From contig JAPPIK010000006.1 of the NCBI GenBank assembly GCA_028820655.1, positions 247,427 through 303,153 of the forward strand: a stretch of 55,727 nt of DNA, given 5' to 3'. The translations under genes and the position numbers were made by a program. Origin of the DNA: Candidatus Poribacteria bacterium (GTDB lineage: Bacteria; Poribacteria; WGA-4E; JAJDTR01). Every line of letters begins with the position of its first letter. Within the stretch, counting starts at the first letter, position 1. Positions 18,706-26,969 of this stretch are shown in pieces. The notes under the pieces were generated by a model. The model saw only the letters and a list, made by a program, of their open reading frames with translations, did not search any database and had not been told where the DNA came from.

Positions 18706-20730
18706 ATGGATATTCCTTTACTCTATGTCATCTGCACGATCTTCGGCTTGTCGATAGGTGTTCTATTGGTCTGCCATAGACTACGTGTGCCGTCAATTGT
18801 CGGTTTTCTCGTGACTGGGCTTATTGCGGGGCCTCACGGACTGGCACTCATTAAGGCTGACGGCGAAGTGGAGATTCTAGCAGAGGTCGGGGTTATCTTG
18901 CTGCTTTTCACCATCGGGATTGAGTTTTCGCTCAAGAGTCTGCTTCAGATTAAGCGATCGGTTCTCGTAGGTGGATCGTTACAAGTCGGATTGACACTTA
19001 CCGCAGCGTTTGCGATCGCCCGGTATTTCGGGACGCCGTCAAACCAATCGATTTTTATCGGCTGCCTTGCGGCGGTCAGCAGCACGGCGATTGTGATGAA
19101 ACTGCTGCAAGAGCGCGACGAAACACGCACCCCGCATGGGCGCACAGCCTTGGCAATCCTAATCTTTCAGGATATTGCCATCGTACCGATGATGCTGATT
19201 ACGCCGCTCCTAGCCAACCAAGCGAGTGACATTAGCAATGCGCTCATTCTACTGCTCGCGAAAGGTGTCGCGATGATAGCTGTGGTGGTGGTTGGGGCAC
19301 GATACGTCGTTCCGGTAATTCTTTCACAAGTTCTTCGCACGCGGAGTCGAGAGGTATTTCTCTTGAGCGTACTTGCCATCTGCCTCGGTGTCGTCTGGTT
19401 GACATCGCGTTTTGGCGTGTCTTTGGCGCTGGGCGCATTCCTCGCAGGATTAATCGTCTCCGAATCGGAATCGAGCCACGATGCGCTTGGTCACATCACA
19501 CCGTTTCGGGACGTGTTCACAAGTTTCTTCTTTGTTTCCGTTGGGATGCTGCTAGATTTTCACGTGCTGATTGAAAGACCTTTGCTAATTGCGGGACTGA
19601 CGGTAGCAATTCTCGCCGCCAAGAGCCTGATCGCGGGAGGCGTGACAACTATGCTCGGATATCCGTTACGCACGGCGATTCTGGCTGGGCTCACCTTGAG
19701 TCAGGTTGGGGAATTCGCGTTTATCCTGTCGAGAACGGGTGTCGAACATGGACTGCTGAGTGACTTAAATTACAGAGTGTTTCTGGCAGTATCAGTTGTT
19801 ACGATGGCGGCGACGCCGTTTATCGTCGCAGGCGCTGCCCGTGTGGCAGACGAGGTATCACGATTACCGCTGCCGAACAAACTTGTAGTGGGATTTAGGC
19901 GGATCGCCCAAGCGCAACAGCTAGATCAAAGGAACCACATCGTCATCGTCGGATTCGGGCTGAACGGAAAAAACGTCGCAAAGGCGGCACGTGCGGCAGA
20001 CATCTCTTACGTGATCGTGGAGATGAATACGGAGATTGTGCAAGCGGCGCGTTCCAACGGTGAACCGATTTTCTACGGAGATGCTGTTCACGATGCGGTG
20101 CTCCGGCATGTAAACGTGAAATCTGCGCGCGTAATTGTCGTCGCGATTTCAGACGATGCCGCGGCGCGCCGTATCGTAGCAGCAGCACATGCGTTGAACC
20201 CGGCAGCGCATATTGTCGTCAGAACGCGTCACGTTGCCGAGGTAGAACCGCTTTATCGCGCCGGGGCGAACGAGGTGATTCCGGAGGAGTTCGAGACTTC
20301 GATTGAGATTTTCACGCGGGTACTGATGGAATATCTTGTTCCACACGACGAGATTGAACGGTTCATCGCCGAGGTACGTGCCGACGGTTATCAGATGTTT
20401 CGCGGTCTGCCCAGACGGGCACCGACCGCGCCTGACGAGATTGTGCATCACCCCGATCTGGCGATTTCGGTGCTGCGCGTTGATGAAAAATCGCCTTACG
20501 TCGGAAAATCGATAGAAGAAATCGCGTTGCGAAGGAGTTACGGTGTAACGGTGGTGGCAGTCTTACGGAACGGTAAGATTTTGCCGAATCCACGGGATGA
20601 CATGCGATTTGAGCGCGATGACGAAGTCTACCTGCTCGGGATGCCTGAACGGATCGCCATGGTTGCAGACTTGTTTGAAATCCCTCCATACCAGACACCG
20701 CCGCAAGCACGCGAGCAGGCCGATTTATAG
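18706..20730 (+). CDS. CPA2-family (KefB-like) cation:proton antiporter with RCK domains
   Basis: The 674-aa membrane protein has an N-terminal Na+/H+ exchanger domain of ~12 hydrophobic segments (about 1-390). Family motifs there are GLIAGPHGLAL, ILLLFTIGIEFSL, ALAILIFQDIAIVPM and SQVGEFAFILSRTG. A cytoplasmic RCK-N/TrkA-N Rossmann domain begins at HIVIVGFGLNGKNVAKAAR (about 410-545), and an RCK-C/TrkA-C domain lies at about 590-660. Such proteins exchange K+ or Na+ for H+. E. coli KefB/KefC are gated by glutathione and its adducts, and here an ATP-grasp glutathione-synthetase-like gene lies 12 kb away. GAGGA upstream supports the ATG at 18706. An MscS channel gene follows on the same strand. 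Substrate and gating are inferences. Confidence 0.9.
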   Translation: MDIPLLYVICTIFGLSIGVLLVCHRLRVPSIVGFLVTGLIAGPHGLALIKADGEVEILAEVGVILLLFTIGIEFSLKSLLQIKRSVLVGGSLQVGLTLTAAFAIARYFGTPSNQSIFIGCLAAVSSTAIVMKLLQERDETRTPHGRTALAILIFQDIAIVPMMLITPLLANQASDISNALILLLAKGVAMIAVVVVGARYVVPVILSQVLRTRSREVFLLSVLAICLGVVWLTSRFGVSLALGAFLAGLIVSESESSHDALGHITPFRDVFTSFFFVSVGMLLDFHVLIERPLLIAGLTVAILAAKSLIAGGVTTMLGYPLRTAILAGLTLSQVGEFAFILSRTGVEHGLLSDLNYRVFLAVSVVTMAATPFIVAGAARVADEVSRLPLPNKLVVGFRRIAQAQQLDQRNHIVIVGFGLNGKNVAKAARAADISYVIVEMNTEIVQAARSNGEPIFYGDAVHDAVLRHVNVKSARVIVVAISDDAAARRIVAAAHALNPAAHIVVRTRHVAEVEPLYRAGANEVIPEEFETSIEIFTRVLMEYLVPHDEIERFIAEVRADGYQMFRGLPRRAPTAPDEIVHHPDLAISVLRVDEKSPYVGKSIEEIALRRSYGVTVVAVLRNGKILPNPRDDMRFERDDEVYLLGMPERIAMVADLFEIPPYQTPPQAREQADL

Positions 20731-20865
20731 AAACGTGGAAACGAAAATGCCGCGCCCGACAAGCTTGACTTCAAGTCAATGACATCACCGAATGTATTGG
20801 GTGTTCCTAGCATCCCCACGTGTGCAAGCCGTGTCGAAGATAGACTTATCAAAGGAGAGATCAGG

Positions 20866-22020
20866 GTGACTGATATGGTGGAAGATGTGAAACACTCGTT
20901 CACTTTTGAGATGTCCGTCCCATTTTTCGACGGATTATCAATAGATCTAATTGAAGTTGCAATCTTCATCGTAATCTTCGCCGGATTCCTGCTTCTTGGA
21001 GGATTACTGTATCGCCAATTGCGTCGACTTCTGATGCGTTTGCAGGTGAAAGAAAGTCGCCAGTCAAGGGTGCTTGGGGGCGCATATCTAATCGTGGGGT
21101 TAATAGGATTCATCGTCGCCCTCAATGCATTCGGCGCACCACGAGAATTGATGAAGAGGTTGCTTAGCTATTCGATTCCCATCGGTCAAACCCGCTTGAG
21201 CGTAACGAGTATTGCGGCGGCTGTCGCCATCGTATTAGCTTCAACTCTCTTGGCAAGGTATGTAAGGGTCGTGATGCGCGATAAGGTGTTGCCGCCATTC
21301 CAACTTCCTGTTAACGCAGAGTTTCTCTTTCTCCGGTTTGTCCAACTGATGGTAATCGCATTCGGAGTTCTCGTTGCGGTGAATCTGATAGGATTCAACA
21401 TGAACAGCGTGCTGGTCGCGCTCGGCGGGCTTTCCATCGGAATAGGTTTCGGACTGCAGAATATCGCGTCAAATTTCGTTTCGGGAGTAATCATGGTTTT
21501 TGAGCGTCCAATCAAGATTGACGACAGGGTTACGGTTGGCGGCACCTACGGCATTGTTAAATCCATCAACATGCGCTCAACCGTCGTAACCACGCCGGAG
21601 GATATCGACATTATCATCCCTAATTCCAAGTTTATCTCTGAAACCGTTACCAATCTGACGCACGATAACACGCGTACGCGAATAAAGGTTTCCGTTGGAG
21701 TATCCTACGAATCAGATGAGGATTTGGTGAAAACGGTATTGCTAGAGGTCGCCCATTCTCATCCCGATATAATTAAGGAGATGAATCCCGACCTACCGGA
21801 CGTTGTACCGCCGTTTGTGCGTTTTATACGGTTTGGCGATTCATCACTGGATTTTGAGTTGTTGGCGTGGATTCCCAACGTAATGCGTCGGCTTGAAATC
21901 ATTAGCGAGCTGCACTTCATGATTCGGAAGAAGTTCAGGGAACACGGGATCGTAATTGCCTTCCCGCAGAGGGATGTGCACTTTTACCCCGCATCGGACG
22001 CGCGTCCGAACGAGATATGA
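20866..22020 (+). CDS. MscS-family mechanosensitive ion channel
   Basis: This is a small-conductance mechanosensitive channel-like protein (384 aa), which would release solutes on hypo-osmotic shock. It has four or five hydrophobic segments. The pore-lining TM3 has LGGLSIGIGFGLQNIASNFVSG and then IMVFERPIKIDDRVTVGGTYG, followed by the conserved IIIPNSKFISETVTNLTH of the beta domain and an alpha/beta C-terminal domain ending in FPQRDVHFYP. The GTG at 20866 is chosen because AAAGGAGAG (20851-20859) sits ~6 nt upstream. In-frame upstream codons from 20779 have no family features. It is 135 nt downstream of the antiporter gene and likely shares its osmotic role. Confidence 0.92.
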   Translation: MTDMVEDVKHSFTFEMSVPFFDGLSIDLIEVAIFIVIFAGFLLLGGLLYRQLRRLLMRLQVKESRQSRVLGGAYLIVGLIGFIVALNAFGAPRELMKRLLSYSIPIGQTRLSVTSIAAAVAIVLASTLLARYVRVVMRDKVLPPFQLPVNAEFLFLRFVQLMVIAFGVLVAVNLIGFNMNSVLVALGGLSIGIGFGLQNIASNFVSGVIMVFERPIKIDDRVTVGGTYGIVKSINMRSTVVTTPEDIDIIIPNSKFISETVTNLTHDNTRTRIKVSVGVSYESDEDLVKTVLLEVAHSHPDIIKEMNPDLPDVVPPFVRFIRFGDSSLDFELLAWIPNVMRRLEIISELHFMIRKKFREHGIVIAFPQRDVHFYPASDARPNEI

Positions 22021-22438
22021 AACTTCCCGAGCCATTTGGCACCGCGCAACGCATTCTTGTTAAATTGAGCAATGCAAGCAGAATGCTAGTCCTCAGCATC
22101 TGGTGTACACATCAAGGAAACGTGATTCTGCAAACAATGCCAAAATGGCACGCATGCGTAAAATTTGCTTAGCAAGTTGCGGCGTGCGTGGTTATCGAGT
22201 CTACTGAGAAAGGGAACGAAGGCATTCGAATTCCACCGATGATTCGGTCAATACTAGCCAAATCGCAAGGTTTGACCGCGAATTCACTGCACATTAATCC
22301 CTCCTGAAGGAAGAGTGATGTTGGAAAACGGGATGACACCACATGCCCATGAGTTTTGGCACGTGATTTGCTCATCTAATGATCACGTTGAGTAACTTAC
22401 AAAAAACCAACCACTTACCATTTAAGGAGGATAATAAA
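22021..22438. promoter_or_regulatory. Leader and intergenic region of the small heat-shock gene
   Basis: No CIRCE element is seen in this 418-bp gap. ATCCCTCCT at 22297-22305 can pair, with one bulged C, with the AGGAGGAT that forms the hsp20 Shine-Dalgarno (22425-22432), so the leader could mask the ribosome-binding site. A 25-codon frame (ATG 22318 to TAA 22393-22395), preceded by GAAGGAAGAG, may be a leader peptide. Both readings are weak. Confidence 0.3.
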
Positions 22439-22891
22439 ATGGCTAGAATAACTGCATGGAGACCGCTTCAGGATATCTTCTCGACCCGTAGGGAAATTGA
22501 CCGGATTTTTGACAACTTTTTTCACAACCAAAGCGAGGCAAGGCCAGCGACGGATAGCACCTGGTCGCCGCCGGTTGATGTTGTGGATTCGGAAGATCAC
22601 GTTGAGTTCCACGCCGAAGTTCCCGGTATGACCGAGGACGACGTGAAAGTGTCGATAACCGAGAATGTGCTGAACATTACGGGAGAAAAAAAGACCGAAT
22701 CCGAAGATTCGAAGGATGGCTATCACCTTTCCGAGCGAAGTCACGGTCAGTTCCAGCGTTCGTTTACGCTTCCCGGCAACCTCGTGACCGAGGACATCGC
22801 CGCATCGTGCAAGAACGGGGTACTCTCAATTTCCGTTCCGAAGGTCAAGAAGGAAGAGGCGAGACAGATCCCGGTCAATGCCGGGAAATAA
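22439..22891 (+). CDS. Hsp20/alpha-crystallin small heat-shock protein
   Basis: This 150-aa ATP-independent holdase binds unfolding proteins under heat or other stress. The alpha-crystallin domain runs from about residue 45 to 140. It starts with PPVDVVDSEDHVEFHAEVPG and has VSITENVLNITGEK. It ends in FTLPGNLVTEDIAASCKNGV and LSISVPKVKKEE, with a short C-terminal tail. The ATG at 22439 follows AAGGAGG (22424-22430) with 8-nt spacing. A strong terminator follows the stop within 30 bp, so it is probably transcribed alone or as the last gene. Confidence 0.95.
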   Translation: MARITAWRPLQDIFSTRREIDRIFDNFFHNQSEARPATDSTWSPPVDVVDSEDHVEFHAEVPGMTEDDVKVSITENVLNITGEKKTESEDSKDGYHLSERSHGQFQRSFTLPGNLVTEDIAASCKNGVLSISVPKVKKEEARQIPVNAGK

Positions 22892-22917
22892 ACTTATTCC
22901 TCATCACCCTAACCAAG

Positions 22918-22944
22918 CGCCCTATCGGCAACGATAGGGCGTTT
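22918..22944 (+). terminator. Rho-independent terminator after hsp20
   Basis: CGCCCTATCG (22918-22927), loop GCAA and CGATAGGGCG (22932-22941) form a perfect 10-bp stem followed by TTT, 27 nt after the hsp20 stop codon. Confidence 0.85.
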
Positions 22945-23132
22945 CCATGTTTCACGCCCAATATACGGAGGGAGAAGACAGTTTTACACCGGTGTTGGAG
23001 TTTACCATTGGGTAGCCGCTCAAGTAAAAGACGTTGAAAAAATGACATGGAAAATCAAGCGAAAAATGACTAGCTGATTTTTCCTGATCTGATGCGTTTT
23101 TTTCTTGCATCTTCACCGTAGCACTAGGTATA

Positions 23133-23204
23133 CTTCTCCGCCTTCTCCGCCTTCTCCGCCTTCTCCGCCTTCTCCGCCTTCTCCGCCTTCTCCGCCTTCT
23201 CCGT
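23133..23204. repeat. 9-bp minisatellite (CTTCTCCGC)x8
   Basis: Eight perfect head-to-tail copies of CTTCTCCGC, the last ending in T. The array starts ~110 bp after the start of the hsp20-to-barrel gap and ends 112 bp before the start of the secreted protein gene. It is not part of a credible coding frame; the arginine-run frame on the minus strand is an artefact of the repeat. Copy number would be prone to slippage. Confidence 0.93.
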
Positions 23205-23315
23205 CGTTTTGACGAGCGTATGGAGTGTGCAAACAACTGGTATAAGAGGTGGCACAGATTGGCGAGAGTCGCCTAGTTGATAACTTCAGATGATCTGAAA
23301 AGGAGATCCATTGTT

Positions 23316-24497
23316 ATGAAGAACGGAACGTATTTTCGCGTGGTATTGTCACTTGTAGTGGTCGGCGTGTTTATTCTTGGAAACGGTTTTGCGCAAGAGG
23401 TGTCCGTCACGGATTATGAAGTTCCGGTCAGCAGCGCAGACCGCTTGTTGGTTGATTTTTCCATGAATCATGCAACTACCGGTTCGGATGCCACAGCTAG
23501 CAAAGGAAACCTCGGCGGCATTTACAAGCGGTTTTACGATTCCTTGCCGTTTGGTTACACCATTGACATTCTCGGGTCCGGTTTACTCGATAGGAACATA
23601 GAGACGGATGAATACGATTCCACCTATCAAGTGAACGGAGACGCAAGTGTCAAGAAATATCTGATGCAAAGCAGCGCACTGGCAAAAGATATGTTTGGAT
23701 CCTTACGCGCCAGCACGGACATGCACAATCACTACGACCGGCCCGCTTCCGCCGTCACTGTCGGATTGGGCTATGGGCGGTATATTGAGGCGACTGCATT
23801 GGCACAAGCCGTGCGCATTGAGGAGTTTCTGATGGAAGAGGGGGCGCTAAGCGGTCACTTGCCCAAATCTGCGATTCTTGATCTGAGCAAGATCATCAAC
23901 CGCGAGGAAGAATACAAAGACAAATACGGCGCCACTTACGAAAAAGAGTGGTATGAAGACATGGAAGCCGTGATGCGCGAATCAGGTAAGCTCAAGGACA
24001 ACCAGCTCGGCGCGATTGGAGCTTTGCGCATTGAGGAGGTGCTTGAACGCGAGAGCATTGCCGATCGTTTTTACGGTTGGGATGTGGCTCTCGGTTCAAA
24101 ATTCGATATTACCACGCCATACGAGGACCAGGAACGTCCGGTCGCAAACCTTGACGTGACCGCCAGTTACGCGCGCCCGATAGCGTGGAAATGGCAAATC
24201 AACGAGCGGCTTTCCGTAAACACGCCGTTTGATGACTTTGGATCTGCATACTCCTTGTCATTATCGAGCGACATTTCCTACGAGTTGTCCAACCGTATTG
24301 ACCTGCGCTTGCGTCATCTTCTTCAGCTGGACAAACTGGGCGAACGGGATGCGGAGAGTAGCCATTCGTTCGGCGCCTCGTTCATCTACTACATTGAGAA
24401 CAACGTGAATCTCGTGGTGACCGAGCAGCTTGAGAAGGTGCCGGGAGAAGATCTCGCGTCCAATTTCACGGTGTTACTCAACTATCGCGTCTTCTAA
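23316..24497 (+). CDS. Secreted beta-barrel-like outer-membrane protein, function unknown
   Basis: The 393-aa protein starts with a clear signal peptide (FRVVLSLVVVGVFILGNGFA, then QEVSVTDY). The mature part has alternating hydrophobic/polar strands (VTVGLGYGRYIEATA, RIDLRLRHLLQLDK, SHSFGASFIYYIENN). It ends FTVLLNYRVF, with the terminal aromatic typical of outer-membrane barrels. A helical, charged insert (about residues 170-245, with REEEYKDKYGATYEKEW) separates the strand-rich parts. I do not recognise a named family, but DUF481-like or porin-like barrels are possible. AAAAGGAGAT precedes the ATG by ~9 nt. The upstream minisatellite may influence its expression. It sits inside the osmotic-stress gene run. 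Confidence 0.7.
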   Translation: MKNGTYFRVVLSLVVVGVFILGNGFAQEVSVTDYEVPVSSADRLLVDFSMNHATTGSDATASKGNLGGIYKRFYDSLPFGYTIDILGSGLLDRNIETDEYDSTYQVNGDASVKKYLMQSSALAKDMFGSLRASTDMHNHYDRPASAVTVGLGYGRYIEATALAQAVRIEEFLMEEGALSGHLPKSAILDLSKIINREEEYKDKYGATYEKEWYEDMEAVMRESGKLKDNQLGAIGALRIEEVLERESIADRFYGWDVALGSKFDITTPYEDQERPVANLDVTASYARPIAWKWQINERLSVNTPFDDFGSAYSLSLSSDISYELSNRIDLRLRHLLQLDKLGERDAESSHSFGASFIYYIENNVNLVVTEQLEKVPGEDLASNFTVLLNYRVF

Positions 24498-24584
24498 ATG
24501 AGGCAGCGTTTTTTTGCCGGATTCTTACTCTTCGTACGCGAAACACGCAGCGTAAGAATACGCATGTTGCTGCTTAAAACAGAG

Positions 24585-24682
24585 AAACCGAGTTTTTGCG
24601 ATCGGTATGCTAAATCATAGGTGAACTGGCCTGATTTTTGCCAATCTCGTATTTCCACGTCGGAAAGGCTCGGTTTCTGTGT
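24585..24682. repeat. AAACCGAG/CTCGGTTT inverted pair
   Basis: AGAAACCGAGTTTTTGCG near 24582-24600 and AAGGCTCGGTTTCTGTG near 24664-24680 are inverted copies of a motif that recurs at 42100-42190, 42605-42745 and 45192. It lies in the short gap before the YtxG-like gene. Confidence 0.5.
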
Positions 24683-24752
24683 TCATTCTTGGCAAAGTTG
24701 ATAACTTTGGTAAGAATAGTAAGGGTTACTCTTACCTATTGGGAGGGGCAAC

Positions 24753-25295
24753 GTGGACTGGGTTTCGTTCGCTTCAGTGTTTTGGAAAATAAGTTTGGCT
24801 ATACTGTTACTAGCGCTGTGTGCTCTGCTCGGGTACGTCTGTGCAACGCTGGGTAGCATACGCAATTCTCTGGAAAGCATCCGTAACACTTTGAAAACCT
24901 CTGCGGGTGTGATTGACCGGGAGCTGACAACCTTACTCGGAGATGTCGATCAAACTGTCAGAGAGGTCAATACGGAAATGCCTCAGATTCTAAGAAACAT
25001 CAGCCGAATCACAGCGTCCGTTGACGAAATTAGCAGGACGGAGATTCAACCAACGATCCACAACGTTCGACAGATGACGGAAACGGTTGACCGGAATCTT
25101 GCGAAACTTGATCGAATAGTGAACACCGCGGCGGATTTCTCCCAAGAGACAGTAAGACACGCGAGGTATTATCGGGATCAACTGTCTATGCCCATCACCG
25201 ACACCATCAGCGCCTGGGAGGGTTTCAAGCGAGGATTCGAGGCTTTCAACCAGTCTCGAAAGAGCGGAAAGTCGGCTCATCAAAGTGATGTGTAA
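24753..25295 (+). CDS. DUF948/YtxG-like membrane-anchored coiled-coil protein
   Basis: The 180-aa protein has one N-terminal TM helix (ISLAILLLALCALLGYVCATLG) followed by a long helical region with repeated V/I heptads (IRNSLESIRNTLKTSA, ILRNISRITASVDEIS, MTETVDRNLAKLDRIV). This fits DUF948 proteins such as Bacillus YtxG, a general-stress protein usually encoded beside ytxH. The GTG start at 24753 has GGGAGGGG upstream. The next gene is YtxH-like, which supports the assignment. The molecular role is unknown; a periplasmic or cytoplasmic envelope-associated scaffold is possible. Confidence 0.65.
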   Translation: MDWVSFASVFWKISLAILLLALCALLGYVCATLGSIRNSLESIRNTLKTSAGVIDRELTTLLGDVDQTVREVNTEMPQILRNISRITASVDEISRTEIQPTIHNVRQMTETVDRNLAKLDRIVNTAADFSQETVRHARYYRDQLSMPITDTISAWEGFKRGFEAFNQSRKSGKSAHQSDV

Positions 25296-25480
25296 AACCA
25301 AAATCAGGCACAACGGGAAATGAGTTTCAACGTAGGGTTAGACGGCAGTTACGGGATTTTCGATTAAAATCGGTCGCGTTCAAGACGCGGATGAGATGCT
25401 TTTGCTGTTGTAGATAATCCATGGGTGAATCAATCCGTTGATTATGTCGCATCACAACCAGACTAGCAAGGAGGATTAAA

Positions 25481-25855
25481 ATGGGTGACGAAGGACGAAG
25501 TAGCGGAGCTTTTACGTTTTTTGCCTTTCTGTTAGGTACATTAACCGGTGCATGCTTGGGATTGCTACTGGCGCCTGCCGCAGGACACGAAACACGGAAG
25601 TGGATTCGCGATACGTCGGTGGCGACTAAAAATCGTGCGGAGGACTTTGCCCAGAACACAGTCCAAACGGGTAGCGAAGCCGTACACAAATACGTAAATC
25701 TCGGAAAAGAGCAGATTCATGACACGGCGCAGAATCTAAGAGCCGCGGTCGAGGCGGGAAAAAAAGCCTACGGGGACAAGAGAGAGGAGATCGACAGCGA
25801 CCTTTCTCATAGCGGAGAGGAAACCGCTCCCGATGATGGTGACGATGCTGCGTAG
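25481..25855 (+). CDS. YtxH-like general-stress protein
   Basis: This small 124-aa protein starts with a glycine-rich membrane segment (FFAFLLGTLTGACLGLLLAP) and then AAGHETRKWIRD, the core of the YtxH domain. A charged amphipathic helix with LEA-like spacing follows, then an acidic tail (EETAPDDGDDAA). AAGGAGG lies upstream of the ATG at 25481. YtxH proteins are induced by general stress in Firmicutes, and their function is not known. It is separated from the YtxG-like gene by 185 bp on the same strand. Confidence 0.75.
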   Translation: MGDEGRSSGAFTFFAFLLGTLTGACLGLLLAPAAGHETRKWIRDTSVATKNRAEDFAQNTVQTGSEAVHKYVNLGKEQIHDTAQNLRAAVEAGKKAYGDKREEIDSDLSHSGEETAPDDGDDAA

Positions 25856-25934
25856 AATGAAACACAGGCGCGGCATGCCCTGGTTAGACCACTTCTCCAG
25901 ATCATAAGTACACGACAAGCGTAAACCAAGCAGT

Positions 25935-26040
25935 TGTAGGTTGGGTTGAACGAAAATCCGCTACTAATCGCTGATCTTGTAAGATTTTTCGTGTGCCGAT
26001 TTCGCTTGAACTCACCGAGATTTGAGTGAAACCCAACACC
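25935..26040. repeat. GTAGGTTGGGTTGAACG repeat
   Basis: GTAGGTTGGGTTGAACGAAAATCC at 25935-25958 and GAGTGAAACCCAACACC at about 26025-26041 are an inverted pair of the dispersed GTTGGGTT family. Related copies lie at 3718-3734, about 6030-6115 and 29335-29590. It occupies the gap between the convergent ytxH-like and mscS genes. Confidence 0.6.
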
Positions 26041-26108
26041 AATCCTTTCTCTGCAATTAGATGCGTTTCACCGAGAAAGATTGCCATAGTAGATTCATTG
26101 CATCAAGT

Positions 26109-26969
26109 TCACACACTTGTCGCGTTGAAACCGGTGCGCAGGTGCAAATCCCGCTGAGGGAACGGAATGGTTATGTTCTCTTCTCGGAAGGCTTTTACGA
26201 CGGCAAAATTCAAATCGCTCCTCACAAAATTCTGGCGCGCAGGGATAGCGATCCATACGAGCAATACAAAACTAAGTGAACTGTCACCAAAGTTCAAGAA
26301 CTGCACCCGTGGTTCAGGATCCCGCAACACTTCCGGATGCGCCTCCCCGACCTTCAGGAGGGTTTCCTCGACAAGATCGACATCGGCGCCGTAAGACACG
26401 CCCACATTGACATGAATTCGGACTTTCTCGTCTCGGTAGCTCCAGTTCGTCACGTTTTCGGAAATGAAATTTGAATTCGGCACGATAATCGAGACGTTGT
26501 CCAGCGTTTCAACCCTTGAGCTACGAGCGCGTATCGCACGAACTGTGCCTTGAACGCCGCTAACCTCAACAAAATCACCGACCTGAACGGGACGCTCAAA
26601 CAGCAGGATAAGTCCGCTGATAAAATTGCTGGTGATATTCTGCAATCCGATCCCCAGACCTACCATCAATACCGCGCTCAACGCGGCCAAGGCAGTCAGA
26701 TTTATCCCCGTCTGGTCAATGGCAATGAACGTACCCAGAATAAGTATTACATAGTGCAGAATTCGGCAGATGGCTTCCTGCGCGCCCTGTTTAAGGCGTA
26801 CGCGTGCGAACACTTTGCGCCGCAACAAGCGTTGAATCAACCACGACGCCGCGAACGATAAAATAATAATCAGCGCCATGGTGATCAGCAGCACCGGGGT
26901 CACGGTAACTTCGCCAATAGATACTAGCTTTTGCCCCAATACGTCGAGAATCTCGTTCAAACTCTTCAT
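26109..26969 (-). CDS. MscS-family mechanosensitive channel (compact)
   Basis: The 286-aa MscS homologue has about three TM segments. The pore helix has AALSAVLMVGLGIGLQNITSNF and ISGLILLFERPVQVGDFVEV, the beta domain has SIIVPNSNFISENVTNWSY, and the C-terminal domain ends in FPQRDLHLRTG. Its start codon overlaps the stop of the upstream CASTOR-like channel gene (4-nt ATGA overlap at 26966-26969), so the two are translationally coupled. This suggests that the two channels are made in fixed proportion and perhaps work together. Length matches E. coli MscS. Confidence 0.93.
   Translation of the reverse strand: MKSLNEILDVLGQKLVSIGEVTVTPVLLITMALIIILSFAASWLIQRLLRRKVFARVRLKQGAQEAICRILHYVILILGTFIAIDQTGINLTALAALSAVLMVGLGIGLQNITSNFISGLILLFERPVQVGDFVEVSGVQGTVRAIRARSSRVETLDNVSIIVPNSNFISENVTNWSYRDEKVRIHVNVGVSYGADVDLVEETLLKVGEAHPEVLRDPEPRVQFLNFGDSSLSFVLLVWIAIPARQNFVRSDLNFAVVKAFREENITIPFPQRDLHLRTGFNATSV

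Noticed and set aside
23133-23204. CRISPR array
   Set aside because: The units are 9 bp, head to tail, with no spacers and no cas genes.
22952-23236. Arginine-rich reading frame on the minus strand
   Set aside because: It is produced by the 9-bp repeat and has no ribosome-binding site or family.
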